Shown: positions 16,281 to 25,114 of the stretch, piece by piece
Numbering within the stretch: position 1 is the stretch's first letter
Layout: the number at the start of each line of letters is the position of its first letter
Program-made: the position numbers and the translations under genes
The notes under the pieces: generated by a model
Database searches by the model: none
What the model was told of the DNA's origin: nothing
What the model saw: the letters and a program-made list of their open reading frames with translations, nothing else
Assembly: GCA_040385825.1 (NCBI GenBank)
Contig: JAZKGQ010000034.1
Span: 1 to 54,904, forward strand
Origin: JANNNF01 sp040385825
Lineage (GTDB): Bacteria; Pseudomonadota; Alphaproteobacteria; Rhodobacterales; Rhodobacteraceae
Reading direction: 5' to 3'
Length of the DNA: 54,904 nucleotides

Positions 16281-19200
16281 TCGCCCGTATCATCGCCTGG
16301 TCGGCGCGCAATGTGGTGCTGGTGCTGTTTGCCACCGTGTTTACCGTGGCGGCGGGTCTGTGGTCGCTGCGCACGCTGCCGATCGACGCCATTCCCGATC
16401 TGTCGGACGTGCAGGTGATCGTGCTGACCGAATATCCGGGGCAAGCCCCGCAGGTGGTGGAAGATCAGGTGACCTATCCCCTGACCTCGGCCATGCTGAC
16501 CGTGCCGCAATCGCGGGTGGTGCGGGGGTTCTCGTTCTTTGGCATCTCGTTTGTCTACATCATCTTCGAGGACGGGGTTGATCCCTACTGGGCGCGGTCG
16601 CGTGTGCTGGAATACCTCAACGCCGCCGTCGCCCGCCTGCCCGACGGGGTGACGCCCGCGCTTGGCCCCGATGCCACCGGGGTCGGCTGGGTTTACCAAT
16701 ACGCGCTGAAGGGTGAAAACCTCAGCCTCGCCGAGTTGCGGTCCTTGCAGGACTGGGTGATGCGCTTTGCCATCAGCCGCGCCGATGGCGTATCGGAGGT
16801 GGCCAGCGTCGGCGGTTTCGTCAAGCAATACTCGATCACTGTCGATCCGGTGCGGATGCGGGCGCTTGGCATCACGCTCTCCGAGATCGGCGAGGCGGTG
16901 GCGGCCAGCAACATGGACACCGGCGGGCGCACCGTTGAGCTGTCCGAGTTTGAATTCATGGTGCGCGGGCGCGGCTATCTGGGCGGGATTGCCGATCTGG
17001 AAATGGTGCCGATCCGCGCGATTGGCGGCGTGCCGGTCCTGCTGCGCGACGTGGCGCGGGTGGAAATCGTGCCGGACGAACGCCGCGGCATTGCCGAACT
17101 GGACGGGACTGGCGAGGTTGCCTCTGGCATCGTGCTGCAACGGGTGGGGGCGAACGCGCTGGACGTGATCGACAACGCCAAGGCCGAGATTGACGCCATT
17201 GCCGCCAGCCTGCCCGAGGGGGTCGAGATCGTCACGGTCTATGACCGGTCGAACCTGATCCTGTCGGCTATTGAGACTCTGCGCACCACGCTGCTGGAGG
17301 AAAGCATCGTCGTGGCGCTGGTGACATTCGTGTTCCTCTTGCATGTACGGTCATCGCTGGTGGCCATCATCATGCTGCCGGTGGGTCTGCTGATGGCCTT
17401 TACCGCGATGCGCGCGCTTGGGATCGGGGCCAACATCATGTCGCTTGGCGGCATCGCCATTGCCATTGGCGCGATGATCGACGCCGCCATCGTGATGATC
17501 GAGAACGCCCACAAGCATCTGGAACGGGCAGACCCCGCCAAGCCTCGGGTCGAGGTGCTGATCGATGCGGCCTCCGAGGTTGGTCCGGCGCTGTTCTTCA
17601 GTCTGCTGATCATCACGGTATCCTTCCTGCCGATCTTTGCGCTGGAAGGACAGGAGGGGCGGTTGTTCGGCCCGCTGGCCGCGACCAAGACCTTTGCCAT
17701 GGCGGCGGCGGCGCTGTTGTCGGTGACGCTGGTGCCTGCGCTGATGGTGATTTTCGTGCGCGGGCGGATCGTGCCGGAACACCGCAACCCGGTGAACCGC
17801 GCCCTGATCGCGCTGTATCGCCCGATCATCCAGTGGGTGCTGAGCGCGCGCGTGTTCACGATTCTGCTGGCGCTGGTGGCTCTGGTCGCCACCGTCTGGC
17901 CCGCGCGGCAGTTGGGGTCGGAATTCATGCCGGCCCTGGACGAGGGCACGATGATGTACATGCCCACAACCCTGCCCGGCCTGTCGGTCACCAAGGCGGC
18001 GGAACTGATGCAGATGCAGGACCGCATCATCCGCAGCTTCCCCGAGGTGGAAACCGTGTTCGGCAAGGCAGGCCGCGCGCTGACCGCGACCGACCCCGCC
18101 CCGACCGAGATGTTCGAGACGATCATCCAGCTGAAGCCGAAAGCCGACTGGCGCCCCGGTGTGACGATGGAAAGCCTGCGGGTGGAAATGGACGCCGCCC
18201 TGCAATTTCCCGGCGTGTCGAACGCCTGGACCCAGCCGATCCGCGCCCGCATCGACATGCTGGCGACCGGCATCCGCACACCGGTTGGCGTGAAGGTGTT
18301 CGGCACCGATCTGACCGAGATGGAGGGTATCGCGCGGCAGGTCGAGGCGGTCTTGCGCAACGTGCCCGGCACCACCAGCGCCTATGCTGAACGGGTGATC
18401 GGCGGCTATTACCTGGACATCGTGCCCGACCGCGCGCGGCTGGCCCGTTACGGCCTGTCAATCGCGGATGTGCAGGAGGTGATCGCCATGGCGCTTGGGG
18501 CGCAGGCCATCACCCAGACTGTTGAGGGGCGCGAGCGTTACAACGTGGCGCTGCGCTATCCGGCGGCGCTGCGGCAAGACCCTGACGCCATCGCGCGCGA
18601 GGTGCAGGTGGCCTTGCCGGGGGGCGGCACGGTGCCGCTGGGCGAGGTGGCACAGGTGGAACGGAACCGGGGGGCCACCTCGATCCGCACCGAAAACGGG
18701 CAGTTGGCGGTCTACATCTTCGTCGATATCGCGGGCCGCGATCTGGGCGGTTATGTCGCCGAGGCGCAGGCGGCGGTGGCGGGCGAAGTCACCCTGCCGC
18801 CTGGCTATTCCCTGGGCTGGAGCGGGCAGTTTGAATACCTTGAACGCGCCAAGGCCCGCCTTGCCATCGTGGTGCCGATCACGCTGGCGGTGATCTTTCT
18901 GCTGTTGTTCCTCAACTTCCGCCGGCTGACCGAAACCCTGATCGTGATGCTGTCCTTGCCCTTCGCGCTGGTGGGGGGCGTCTGGCTGATGTGGATCATG
19001 GGGTTCAACCTGTCGGTCGCGGTTGCCGTCGGCTTTATCGCCCTTGCCGGGGTGGCGGCGGAAACCGGGGTGATCATGCTGATCTACCTTGACCATGCGC
19101 TGGCCGAGGCCCGCGCCGAGGTTGCCCGCGCCGGGCGCGCCTTCACCCGCGCCGATCTGGACGCCGCAATCATGGTGGGGGCTGTCGAACGGGTGCGACC

Positions 19201-19426
19201 CAAGATGATGACGGTGGTGGCGATCATGGCGGGCCTGATGCCGATTCTCTGGGCGGATGGCACCGGGTCAGAGGTGATGAGCCGCATCGCCGTGCCGATG
19301 ATCGGTGGCATGGTGTCGTCAACCGTCCTGACGCTGGCGGTCATTCCGGCGGTCTATGCGCTGATCAAGGGCCATGGGCTGCGGGTTGCAGAACCGCGAC
19401 CCGCAGCCCATGCAATCACGCCGTGA
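16277..19426 (+). CDS. cusA: Cu+/Ag+ RND efflux pump (CusA family)
   Basis: An inner-membrane proton-driven pump of 1049 residues, the usual length for HME-RND proteins. The three methionines that bind Cu/Ag in E. coli CusA are in conserved contexts here: MYMPTTLPG (Met562), PTEMFETIIQLKP (Met612) and ARIDMLATGI (Met661). This identifies a monovalent-metal pump rather than a CzcA-type divalent one. Helix 4 motifs (GGIAIAIGAMIDAAIVMIENAHKHLE) are intact. It is the last gene of the operon and is followed 14 bp later by a strong hairpin. Confidence 0.94.
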   Translation: MIARIIAWSARNVVLVLFATVFTVAAGLWSLRTLPIDAIPDLSDVQVIVLTEYPGQAPQVVEDQVTYPLTSAMLTVPQSRVVRGFSFFGISFVYIIFEDGVDPYWARSRVLEYLNAAVARLPDGVTPALGPDATGVGWVYQYALKGENLSLAELRSLQDWVMRFAISRADGVSEVASVGGFVKQYSITVDPVRMRALGITLSEIGEAVAASNMDTGGRTVELSEFEFMVRGRGYLGGIADLEMVPIRAIGGVPVLLRDVARVEIVPDERRGIAELDGTGEVASGIVLQRVGANALDVIDNAKAEIDAIAASLPEGVEIVTVYDRSNLILSAIETLRTTLLEESIVVALVTFVFLLHVRSSLVAIIMLPVGLLMAFTAMRALGIGANIMSLGGIAIAIGAMIDAAIVMIENAHKHLERADPAKPRVEVLIDAASEVGPALFFSLLIITVSFLPIFALEGQEGRLFGPLAATKTFAMAAAALLSVTLVPALMVIFVRGRIVPEHRNPVNRALIALYRPIIQWVLSARVFTILLALVALVATVWPARQLGSEFMPALDEGTMMYMPTTLPGLSVTKAAELMQMQDRIIRSFPEVETVFGKAGRALTATDPAPTEMFETIIQLKPKADWRPGVTMESLRVEMDAALQFPGVSNAWTQPIRARIDMLATGIRTPVGVKVFGTDLTEMEGIARQVEAVLRNVPGTTSAYAERVIGGYYLDIVPDRARLARYGLSIADVQEVIAMALGAQAITQTVEGRERYNVALRYPAALRQDPDAIAREVQVALPGGGTVPLGEVAQVERNRGATSIRTENGQLAVYIFVDIAGRDLGGYVAEAQAAVAGEVTLPPGYSLGWSGQFEYLERAKARLAIVVPITLAVIFLLLFLNFRRLTETLIVMLSLPFALVGGVWLMWIMGFNLSVAVAVGFIALAGVAAETGVIMLIYLDHALAEARAEVARAGRAFTRADLDAAIMVGAVERVRPKMMTVVAIMAGLMPILWADGTGSEVMSRIAVPMIGGMVSSTVLTLAVIPAVYALIKGHGLRVAEPRPAAHAITP

Positions 19427-19440
19427 TCCGTCCCAACGGA

Positions 19441-19473
19441 CGGCTGCCCCACGATCCGCCTGTGGGGCAGCCG
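19441..19473 (+). terminator. Terminator-like hairpin after cusA
   Basis: CGGCTGCCCCAC (19441-19452) pairs perfectly with GTGGGGCAGCCG (19462-19473) around a 9-nt loop. It has a 12-bp GC-rich stem but no T run after it. It most likely ends the cus operon transcript. Confidence 0.65.
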
Positions 19474-19705
19474 TCAAAGCGCGACTTGCGCAAGGCGTGA
19501 TGAGAGCATTTCATATGACATAATCAAGATTACAGGTCATTCATGTGCAGCCGGGACTGGCCACCCTACCGGTTTGCTGAACCCGGTGCGGATTGCCATT
19601 GGCAGGCCGGCCTCGCGGATTCTGTCATGCCGCCATCGGCTGTGCACGTTTCTTGCGTCGGCGCTTTCTTGAAATTGACCGCAATCTCGTCTTTGGCGGC
19701 AGAGA
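19474..19705. other. Intergenic region between cusA and the cupin isomerase gene
   Basis: The region lies between two convergent genes. I see no supported ORF, no repeat with a clear partner and no regulatory motif. The short open frames overlapping it do not look like proteins. Confidence 0.5.
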
Positions 19706-20287
19706 TCACAACAAGGGCGATCGACCGGGATCTCGGGCATGCGGATTTGGCAGTATCCTTGGCCCTTCCATGTCGACCACGATCTGCCGCATGCCGAATG
19801 CCGCGATCCTGGCATAGTCGGTGCCGGCATCCCCGTTCAGCACCCACAGAAAGACCAGCGGCATGCTGCCGGTGTTGATGGACCTGTGACCCCATCCGGG
19901 CGGAATGAAGGCGATGCTGGAGGGGTGCATTTCAACCTGTCGGGTTTCGCCCTGCGAATTTTCCAGCAGCAACAGGCCCGACCCGGACTGCGTGACATAG
20001 ACTTCGCCAAGATCGGGGCGCGCGTGATAATGCCCGCGGGTCATGAAATACTCGGCGCCCACCCTGCCCGGCTGCATCGTGGTCGTGCCGCAGAAAAGAT
20101 CGGCCCCCGGCTGACGATACTCGCGCACCTCGTAGACCAGAGGGTCCGCCACCCGCAAAAGCGCGTCACAGGCGGCGGCGTCCGCAAACAGCCCCTTCAG
20201 ATCGCTCAGATGTCTGGTGTAACGGCCTGTTTCCGGGGCCAGTGCCCCGCTGCCGGGCGCAAAGTGAATGATTTCAGGGTCCAGCAT
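19706..20287 (-). CDS. Cupin-type phosphoglucose isomerase (archaeal PGI family)
   Basis: A 193-residue cupin that resembles the metal-dependent glucose-6-phosphate isomerase of archaea such as Pyrococcus. Metal ligands are in the exact spacing of that family: His86, His88, Glu95 and His134 (FMTRGHYHARPDLGEVY, GWGHRSIN). The pattern RHLSDLKG and GTTTMQPGRVGAEYFM also fits. The reaction would be G6P to F6P, or a related sugar-phosphate isomerisation. It sits 2 bp after the LacI regulator gene and is probably cotranscribed with it, divergent from a sugar importer. Such cupin isomerases in bacteria are often tied to a sugar operon. The true substrate is uncertain. Confidence 0.82.
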   Translation of the reverse strand: MLDPEIIHFAPGSGALAPETGRYTRHLSDLKGLFADAAACDALLRVADPLVYEVREYRQPGADLFCGTTTMQPGRVGAEYFMTRGHYHARPDLGEVYVTQSGSGLLLLENSQGETRQVEMHPSSIAFIPPGWGHRSINTGSMPLVFLWVLNGDAGTDYARIAAFGMRQIVVDMEGPRILPNPHARDPGRSPLL

Positions 20288-20289
20288 GG

Positions 20290-21357
20290 CTACTGTGCCG
20301 ACCCGGCTGTTGCGTCAGGCTCCGCGCCTTTGAACGGGCCCGGTCCATGCGCGGGGTAGAGTTCCGGCTCTACCGTCACCAGAACATTGCCGTTGGCGCG
20401 CTGGTCCAGCAGTTCATATGCGCGGCGCACCAGTTGGCGATGCCGCTGGCGGACCATGTGAACCGGAAAGCGCAACAGCTCGCCATAGGGTTCATAGTCG
20501 AAACAGCCGATCGACATGGCCCGCAGCTCGGCTTCCGGCAGTTCCCCAAGGAACCGCAGCAGGGCTTCAAAGACATTGATGGAATTGGCAAACAGCCCCG
20601 CCGGAAGCCCCCCCAACCGATGAGTGAGCGCAATGATCTCGGCCAGGGCCACGTCGGGGTCATAGCCGCAGGCAATGATCTGGCTGTCTTCGCATTGCCC
20701 CGAATGGGCGTTGATGGCGGCGCGGAATCCCGCGATCCGCCGGGACGAGGCATGCAGACGCGCATCGCCACCGATGAAATAGACCTTGTTCCGGTCCGGC
20801 TGCGGATGTGGACGCATCGTGGAAAGGATGATCTCTGTCAGGCGGCGCGCGCCGACCTCGTTGTCGGTGATCACCGATGGCGCGTCCGGACAGGGCTGGT
20901 CGATGAAAACATGCGGAAGCTGCGCCGCGTGGCACAGGCGGCTGACGCGCATGGGGTCGGCGGCGCCTGCGATGAACAGGGCGTCAATCGAATAGGCCAT
21001 CAGATCCTGTGCGGTGCTGACTTCGGCCTCGGGGTCACGCTGGGTTGCGATGATGACCGGGCATTGCCCCCGCGCGCGCGCTTCCAGAGTGAAGCTCTGG
21101 CTGAGATCCGAGAAGAAGCGGTTGTTGTGTTCGGGCAGGATCAGCCCGATCAGCCCCGACCGCGCGGTGCGCAGCCCCCGCGCCTGCAGGTTGACGGAAT
21201 AGCCCATCTGCCGCGCAAGTTCGATGATGCTTTCGGCGGTCTTTTCATTGATTCGCCGACTGCGCCAGGTGCCGTTCAGCGCGGCGCTGACCGTTGAGGG
21301 CGAGGCCCCGATCTTGTGCGCGATGTCATAGATCGTCTGTTTTTGCGTGGGCTTCAT
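20290..21357 (-). CDS. LacI-family transcriptional regulator
   Basis: A 355-residue repressor. The helix-turn-helix is at residues 8-29 (TIYDIAHKIGASPSTVSAALNG), then the hinge helix (NLQARGLRTARSGLIGLILP) and a periplasmic-binding-protein-like sugar domain. The start at 21357 places the helix-turn-helix at the usual position; the same frame is open for a long way upstream, but that sequence belongs to the divergent importer genes. It is divergent from the sugar ABC operon and likely binds the two ATCGAT-centred operators at 21417 and 21494. The effector sugar cannot be read from sequence. Confidence 0.88.
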   Translation of the reverse strand: MKPTQKQTIYDIAHKIGASPSTVSAALNGTWRSRRINEKTAESIIELARQMGYSVNLQARGLRTARSGLIGLILPEHNNRFFSDLSQSFTLEARARGQCPVIIATQRDPEAEVSTAQDLMAYSIDALFIAGAADPMRVSRLCHAAQLPHVFIDQPCPDAPSVITDNEVGARRLTEIILSTMRPHPQPDRNKVYFIGGDARLHASSRRIAGFRAAINAHSGQCEDSQIIACGYDPDVALAEIIALTHRLGGLPAGLFANSINVFEALLRFLGELPEAELRAMSIGCFDYEPYGELLRFPVHMVRQRHRQLVRRAYELLDQRANGNVLVTVEPELYPAHGPGPFKGAEPDATAGSAQ

Positions 21358-21387
21358 CCTGCAAGCCTTCACCATATTCCGTGCTAC

Positions 21388-21417
21388 TTGACAGCTTGCC
21401 CGCGATTCGCTTAGCGT
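21388..21417 (+). promoter_or_regulatory. Predicted promoter of the sugar ABC operon
   Basis: TTGACA (21388-21393) is followed after 17-18 bp by TTAGCG/TAGCGT. The first LacI-type operator begins at the end of the -10 element, a repressing position. The SBP gene starts at 21568, giving a leader of about 150 nt. Confidence 0.55.
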
Positions 21418-21434
21418 GCAACATCGATTGTGCT
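21417..21434. promoter_or_regulatory. LacI-type operator 1
   Basis: TGCAACATCGATTGTGCT is a partial dyad centred on ATCGAT. It shares the half-site ATCGATTGTGC with the reverse complement of operator 2 located 77 bp downstream. It overlaps the predicted transcription start. Confidence 0.6.
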
Positions 21435-21493
21435 TTGGGGTCGCTCGCGTTTCAGTTTGGAGGCTGAACCAAGAGCGTTTTTTTGATCGCGGC

Positions 21494-21511
21494 TGCACAA
21501 TCGATTGCACA
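21494..21511. promoter_or_regulatory. LacI-type operator 2
   Basis: TGCACAATCGATTGCACA has a perfect 10-bp core CAATCGATTG. The centre-to-centre distance to operator 1 is 77 bp, about seven helical turns, which would allow repression by looping. Confidence 0.6.
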
Positions 21512-21567
21512 ACCGAACCTCGCGGAACGGGGTAAGCATCAGGGGGGAACCCCAGGGGAGGAGATCG

Positions 21568-22548
21568 ATGAAAAAGTATCTGGCTTTTGCCAGCGCTCTT
21601 GCGCTGTCGGCAGGTCTGGCGGGCGCCGCTTTTGCGCAGGATATCGGCGTGGTCGTCAAGATCGGCGGCATTCCGTGGTTCAACGCAATGGAAGCGGGCA
21701 TCACCAAGAAGGCGGCGGAACTTGGCGTCACCGCCGAGATGATCGGGCCGACCTCGGCAGACCCGGCCTTGCAGGTTCAGGCCATCGAAGATCTGATCGC
21801 AAAGGGCGTCAAGGTGATTGGCGTCGTGCCCAATGACGAGGCCGCCCTTGAACCCGTGCTGCAAAAGGCACGCGATGCGGGCATCAAGGTCATTTCGCAT
21901 GAAGGGCCGGGTCTGGGCAACGTGGACTGGAATTTTGAACTGGCCTCGGCCCAGGGCTTCGGCGAGGCTCATGCCAAATTGCTGTCCGACAAGATCAAGG
22001 GTGCGGGCAAATATGCCGTCTATGTCGGCTCGCTGACCGTGCCGCTGCACAATGCCTGGGCGGATGCGGCCATTGCCTGGATGAAGGCCAACCGCCCCGA
22101 TCTGGAACTGGTGGGCGAGCGCTATGGCGTGGCCGAAAACGTGGATGACAGCCGCGCCACCGCGCTTGACCTGATCGCCGCGAACCCTGACCTGAAGGGT
22201 TTCCTTGCCTTCGGCAGCCAGGGCCCGATCGGAGCCGGGCGGGCGGTCGAGGAAAGCCGCAAGGTTGGCGAGATCTTCGTGCTTGGCCCGTTCTCGCCCG
22301 GACAAGGGGCGCAGATGGTTCAGAGCGATGTCATCACCGGCGGCTACATGTGGAACCCGTCGCAGGCCGGCGAAGTGTTCGTGACCTTGGGCAAGATGAT
22401 GATGGACGGTCAGGAAATCACGGCGGGCACCGATATTCCGGGCCTTGGCGTGGTGGAACCTGACGTGGCGAACAAGGACATCATCACCGACAACCTGCTG
22501 GAACTGAACAAGGAAACCGTGGACGGCCTTGCCGCCATGGGGCTTTGA
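21568..22548 (+). CDS. Sugar ABC transporter substrate-binding protein (CUT2 type)
   Basis: A 326-residue protein with a clean signal peptide (cleavage after AFA). The Peripla_BP_4 fold is visible in VVVKIGGIPWFNAMEAGITKKAAELGV, VVPNDEAALEPVLQKARDAGIKVISHEG and LGVVEPDVANKDIITDN. It resembles the rhamnose/AI-2/ribose group of CUT2 binding proteins. GGGGAGGAG precedes the ATG. The downstream ketose epimerase suggests that the ligand is a rare ketose or a related monosaccharide; this is inference. It is the first gene of a five-gene operon. Confidence 0.88.
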   Translation: MKKYLAFASALALSAGLAGAAFAQDIGVVVKIGGIPWFNAMEAGITKKAAELGVTAEMIGPTSADPALQVQAIEDLIAKGVKVIGVVPNDEAALEPVLQKARDAGIKVISHEGPGLGNVDWNFELASAQGFGEAHAKLLSDKIKGAGKYAVYVGSLTVPLHNAWADAAIAWMKANRPDLELVGERYGVAENVDDSRATALDLIAANPDLKGFLAFGSQGPIGAGRAVEESRKVGEIFVLGPFSPGQGAQMVQSDVITGGYMWNPSQAGEVFVTLGKMMMDGQEITAGTDIPGLGVVEPDVANKDIITDNLLELNKETVDGLAAMGL

Positions 22549-22620
22549 TCCAGGGGGTGTGACAAGACAGGATCGTGGGCGGCTGCCCGCCCGCGATCGC
22601 AGCCTGGGGGGGAATTTGCG

Positions 22621-24126
22621 ATGGCCGACACCAAGGCAGGGCAGCATGCGCTGCGCCTGAAGAACGTCACGAAACTGTTCGGGGGGATAAAGGCCCTCGA
22701 CCAGGTTGATTTCGAGGTGAAGGCAGGCGAGGTCCATTGCCTTGCTGGCGAGAACGGCTGCGGGAAATCCACCCTGATCAAGATTGTGACGGGTGTGTAT
22801 CGCCCGAACTCGGCCGACCTGCTGGAGCTATTCGGCGAACGGCTTGACACCATCACGCCGGTTCTGGCGCGGGCCAAGGGCGTGTCGGTGATCTGGCAGG
22901 ATCTGGCCCTGTTCCCGAACATGAGCGTGGCCGAAAACATCACCTTCGATGATCTGGTCGGCTTGCGGCCACGGGGGTTGAACTATGGCGTGATGAAGAC
23001 CCGCGCGCGCGCCGTTCTGTTGCGCCTCGGGGTCACGCTTGATCTGGACGCGCCGTTGGAAACCCTGCCGATTGCACAGCGGCAGGTGGTGGCCATTGCC
23101 CGCGCGCTGCTGAATGACGCGCGGCTGATCTTCATGGACGAGCCGACGGCCTCGTTGACCCAGTCCGAAACGGACCATCTGCTGGACATCGTGCGCAAGC
23201 TGTCGGCCGATGGCGTGGCCGTGGTGTTCGTCAGCCATCGTCTGGCCGAGGTGCTGGATATTGCCGAACGCGTGACCGTTGTGCGCGATGGCCGTCTTGT
23301 CGGCGTCTACCCGACCGCAGGAATGACGCAGGCCCGGCTGGGCGAACTGATGACAGGCCAGGTGCTTGAACAAAAAGTGGTGGCCCGTGACAAGACTGCG
23401 GCGCGCCCCGTGTTCGAGGCGCGGGGCCTGTCCCTGCCCGGCCAGTTTTCGGATATCGACCTTACCATCCGCGCGGGCGAGGTGGTCGGGCTGATCGGCC
23501 TGATCGGTGCCGGGCGAACCGAGATTGCTCATGCGATGATGGGAATGACCCGGCCGGCTTCGGGCCAGATGCTGCTGGACGGCAAACCCTACCGCCCCGG
23601 CTCGATCCGCGAGGCGATTGCACGGGGGCTGGCCTATGTGTCCGAAGACCGTTTGCAGCTTGGGCTGTTGCAAAAGCAGTCCATCGCCGACAACACCGCA
23701 ATTTCCGTTCTTGACCGGTTGCTCGATGGGTTCGGGCTGATCTCGGCCAGCCGGAAACAGGATCTGACGGCAGGCTGGGTCAGGAAACTGGGCATCAAGA
23801 TCGGCACATCCGCGAACCCGGTTTCCACCCTGTCCGGCGGCAATCAGCAAAAGGTGGTGCTGGCCAAGTGGCTGGCGACAGAACCCCGGCTGCTCATCCT
23901 CGACAGTCCGACGGTGGGGGTCGATGTCGGCGCGCGGGCAGGCATCTTTCGCATTGTCCGCGATCTGGCCGATCAGGGTCTGGCGATCCTGCTGATTTCC
24001 GACGAGGCGACCGAGGCCATGTTCAATTCCGACCGCGTGCTGCATCTGGCGCAGGGCCGGATCGTTGGCAGCCATGACCCCCGCACAACCTCGGTGGCCG
24101 AACTGGAGGCGGCGATCTATGCATAG
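22621..24126 (+). CDS. Sugar ABC transporter ATPase with two nucleotide-binding domains
   Basis: A tandem ATPase of 501 residues of the RbsA/XylG/MglA type. The first domain has Walker A GENGCGKST and Walker B RLIFMDEPTAS, with a degenerate signature (LPIAQRQ) normal for this family. The second domain lacks the Walker A lysine (GLIGAGRTE), as is typical, but has LSGGNQQK and LLILDSPTVGVDVG. It overlaps the next permease gene by 8 bp. It energises import through the two permeases that follow. Confidence 0.9.
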   Translation: MADTKAGQHALRLKNVTKLFGGIKALDQVDFEVKAGEVHCLAGENGCGKSTLIKIVTGVYRPNSADLLELFGERLDTITPVLARAKGVSVIWQDLALFPNMSVAENITFDDLVGLRPRGLNYGVMKTRARAVLLRLGVTLDLDAPLETLPIAQRQVVAIARALLNDARLIFMDEPTASLTQSETDHLLDIVRKLSADGVAVVFVSHRLAEVLDIAERVTVVRDGRLVGVYPTAGMTQARLGELMTGQVLEQKVVARDKTAARPVFEARGLSLPGQFSDIDLTIRAGEVVGLIGLIGAGRTEIAHAMMGMTRPASGQMLLDGKPYRPGSIREAIARGLAYVSEDRLQLGLLQKQSIADNTAISVLDRLLDGFGLISASRKQDLTAGWVRKLGIKIGTSANPVSTLSGGNQQKVVLAKWLATEPRLLILDSPTVGVDVGARAGIFRIVRDLADQGLAILLISDEATEAMFNSDRVLHLAQGRIVGSHDPRTTSVAELEAAIYA

Positions 24127-25114
24127 CTATCTGCGGAACCGACAGGTCGAGTTGCGGCTGTTCATCGTGCTGATCGCACTGTGCATCGGCCTGTCGCTGA
24201 CAACCACCACTTTCCTGACCGCCAGCAACCTCAGCGCGCTGCTGAACAACAATTCGGTCAACCTGATCTGGTCGGTGGGCCTGCTGGTCGTGCTGATCTC
24301 GGGCGGCATCGACATTTCGTTTGCGGTGGCCTCCTCGGTCGTGCAGTTCGTTGCGGCCAAGCTGCTGATCGGCATGGGGGGCGGCAACTGGGTGCTGGGC
24401 TTTCTTGTCTGCGGCGGTCTGGGGGTGATGCTGGGGCTGATCAATGCGGCACTGATCCACGGATTCCGCATCATTTCGATCGTGGTCACCATCGCCACCT
24501 TCAACGCCTATTTCGGCCTTCTGATGTATCTCAGCGGCGGGCGCAGCATCTATGCCTTGCCGGACTGGTGGTCGGCACGGGTGATCCTGCTGGAGCATCA
24601 GGCGGCCGATGGCACCTGGGCGGAACTGCGGTTGCCGGTGGCGGTGATGGCGGCCTGCGTCGGGGCGACCTGGTTCCTGATCCGCCGGATGAATCTTGGC
24701 CGCCAGTTGTACGCCTTTGGTGACAATCCCGAAGGGGCGCGGCGGGCCGGGGTGAACATTGCCGTGATGCAGGGGCTGGCCTTCGGGTGGTGCGGGCTGA
24801 TGGCCGGAATCGCCGCCCTGATGCAGGTGCATATCGTCAAGGAAGTGGTGCCCAACGCGCTGTACGGCCGCGAACTGGACGTGCTGGCCGCCGTCGTGCT
24901 GGGCGGGGCGCGGCTTGGCGGTGGCAAGGGCACCATCACCGGCTGCATCCTTGGCGTGATGTTCGTGGCGATCACCCAGAACGGGCTGAACCTGCTGGGC
25001 ATATCGCCCTTCGCCTTTCAGATGATCATAGGCGCCGCGATCCTTGTGGCGATTTCAACCTCCAACATCAACTTCGGCAAACTTGCGGCCTTCGGGCAAA
25101 GGAGGCAGAGATGA
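24119..25114 (+). CDS. Sugar ABC transporter permease 1 (CUT2)
   Basis: A 331-residue permease of the BPD_transp_2 (RbsC-like) type with eight to ten helices. The family pattern SGGIDISFAVASSVVQF and GRQLYAFGDNPEGARRAGVN (the cytoplasmic loop contacting the ATPase) is present. The start at 24119 lies inside the end of the ATPase gene, which points to translational coupling. It overlaps the second permease gene by 4 bp. Confidence 0.88.
   Translation: MHSYLRNRQVELRLFIVLIALCIGLSLTTTTFLTASNLSALLNNNSVNLIWSVGLLVVLISGGIDISFAVASSVVQFVAAKLLIGMGGGNWVLGFLVCGGLGVMLGLINAALIHGFRIISIVVTIATFNAYFGLLMYLSGGRSIYALPDWWSARVILLEHQAADGTWAELRLPVAVMAACVGATWFLIRRMNLGRQLYAFGDNPEGARRAGVNIAVMQGLAFGWCGLMAGIAALMQVHIVKEVVPNALYGRELDVLAAVVLGGARLGGGKGTITGCILGVMFVAITQNGLNLLGISPFAFQMIIGAAILVAISTSNINFGKLAAFGQRRQR

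Noticed and set aside
21358..22737. N-terminal extension of the LacI gene frame through the SBP and ATPase start
   Set aside because: It is antisense to the well-supported binding-protein gene. The LacI helix-turn-helix begins right after ATG 21357, where the family normally starts.
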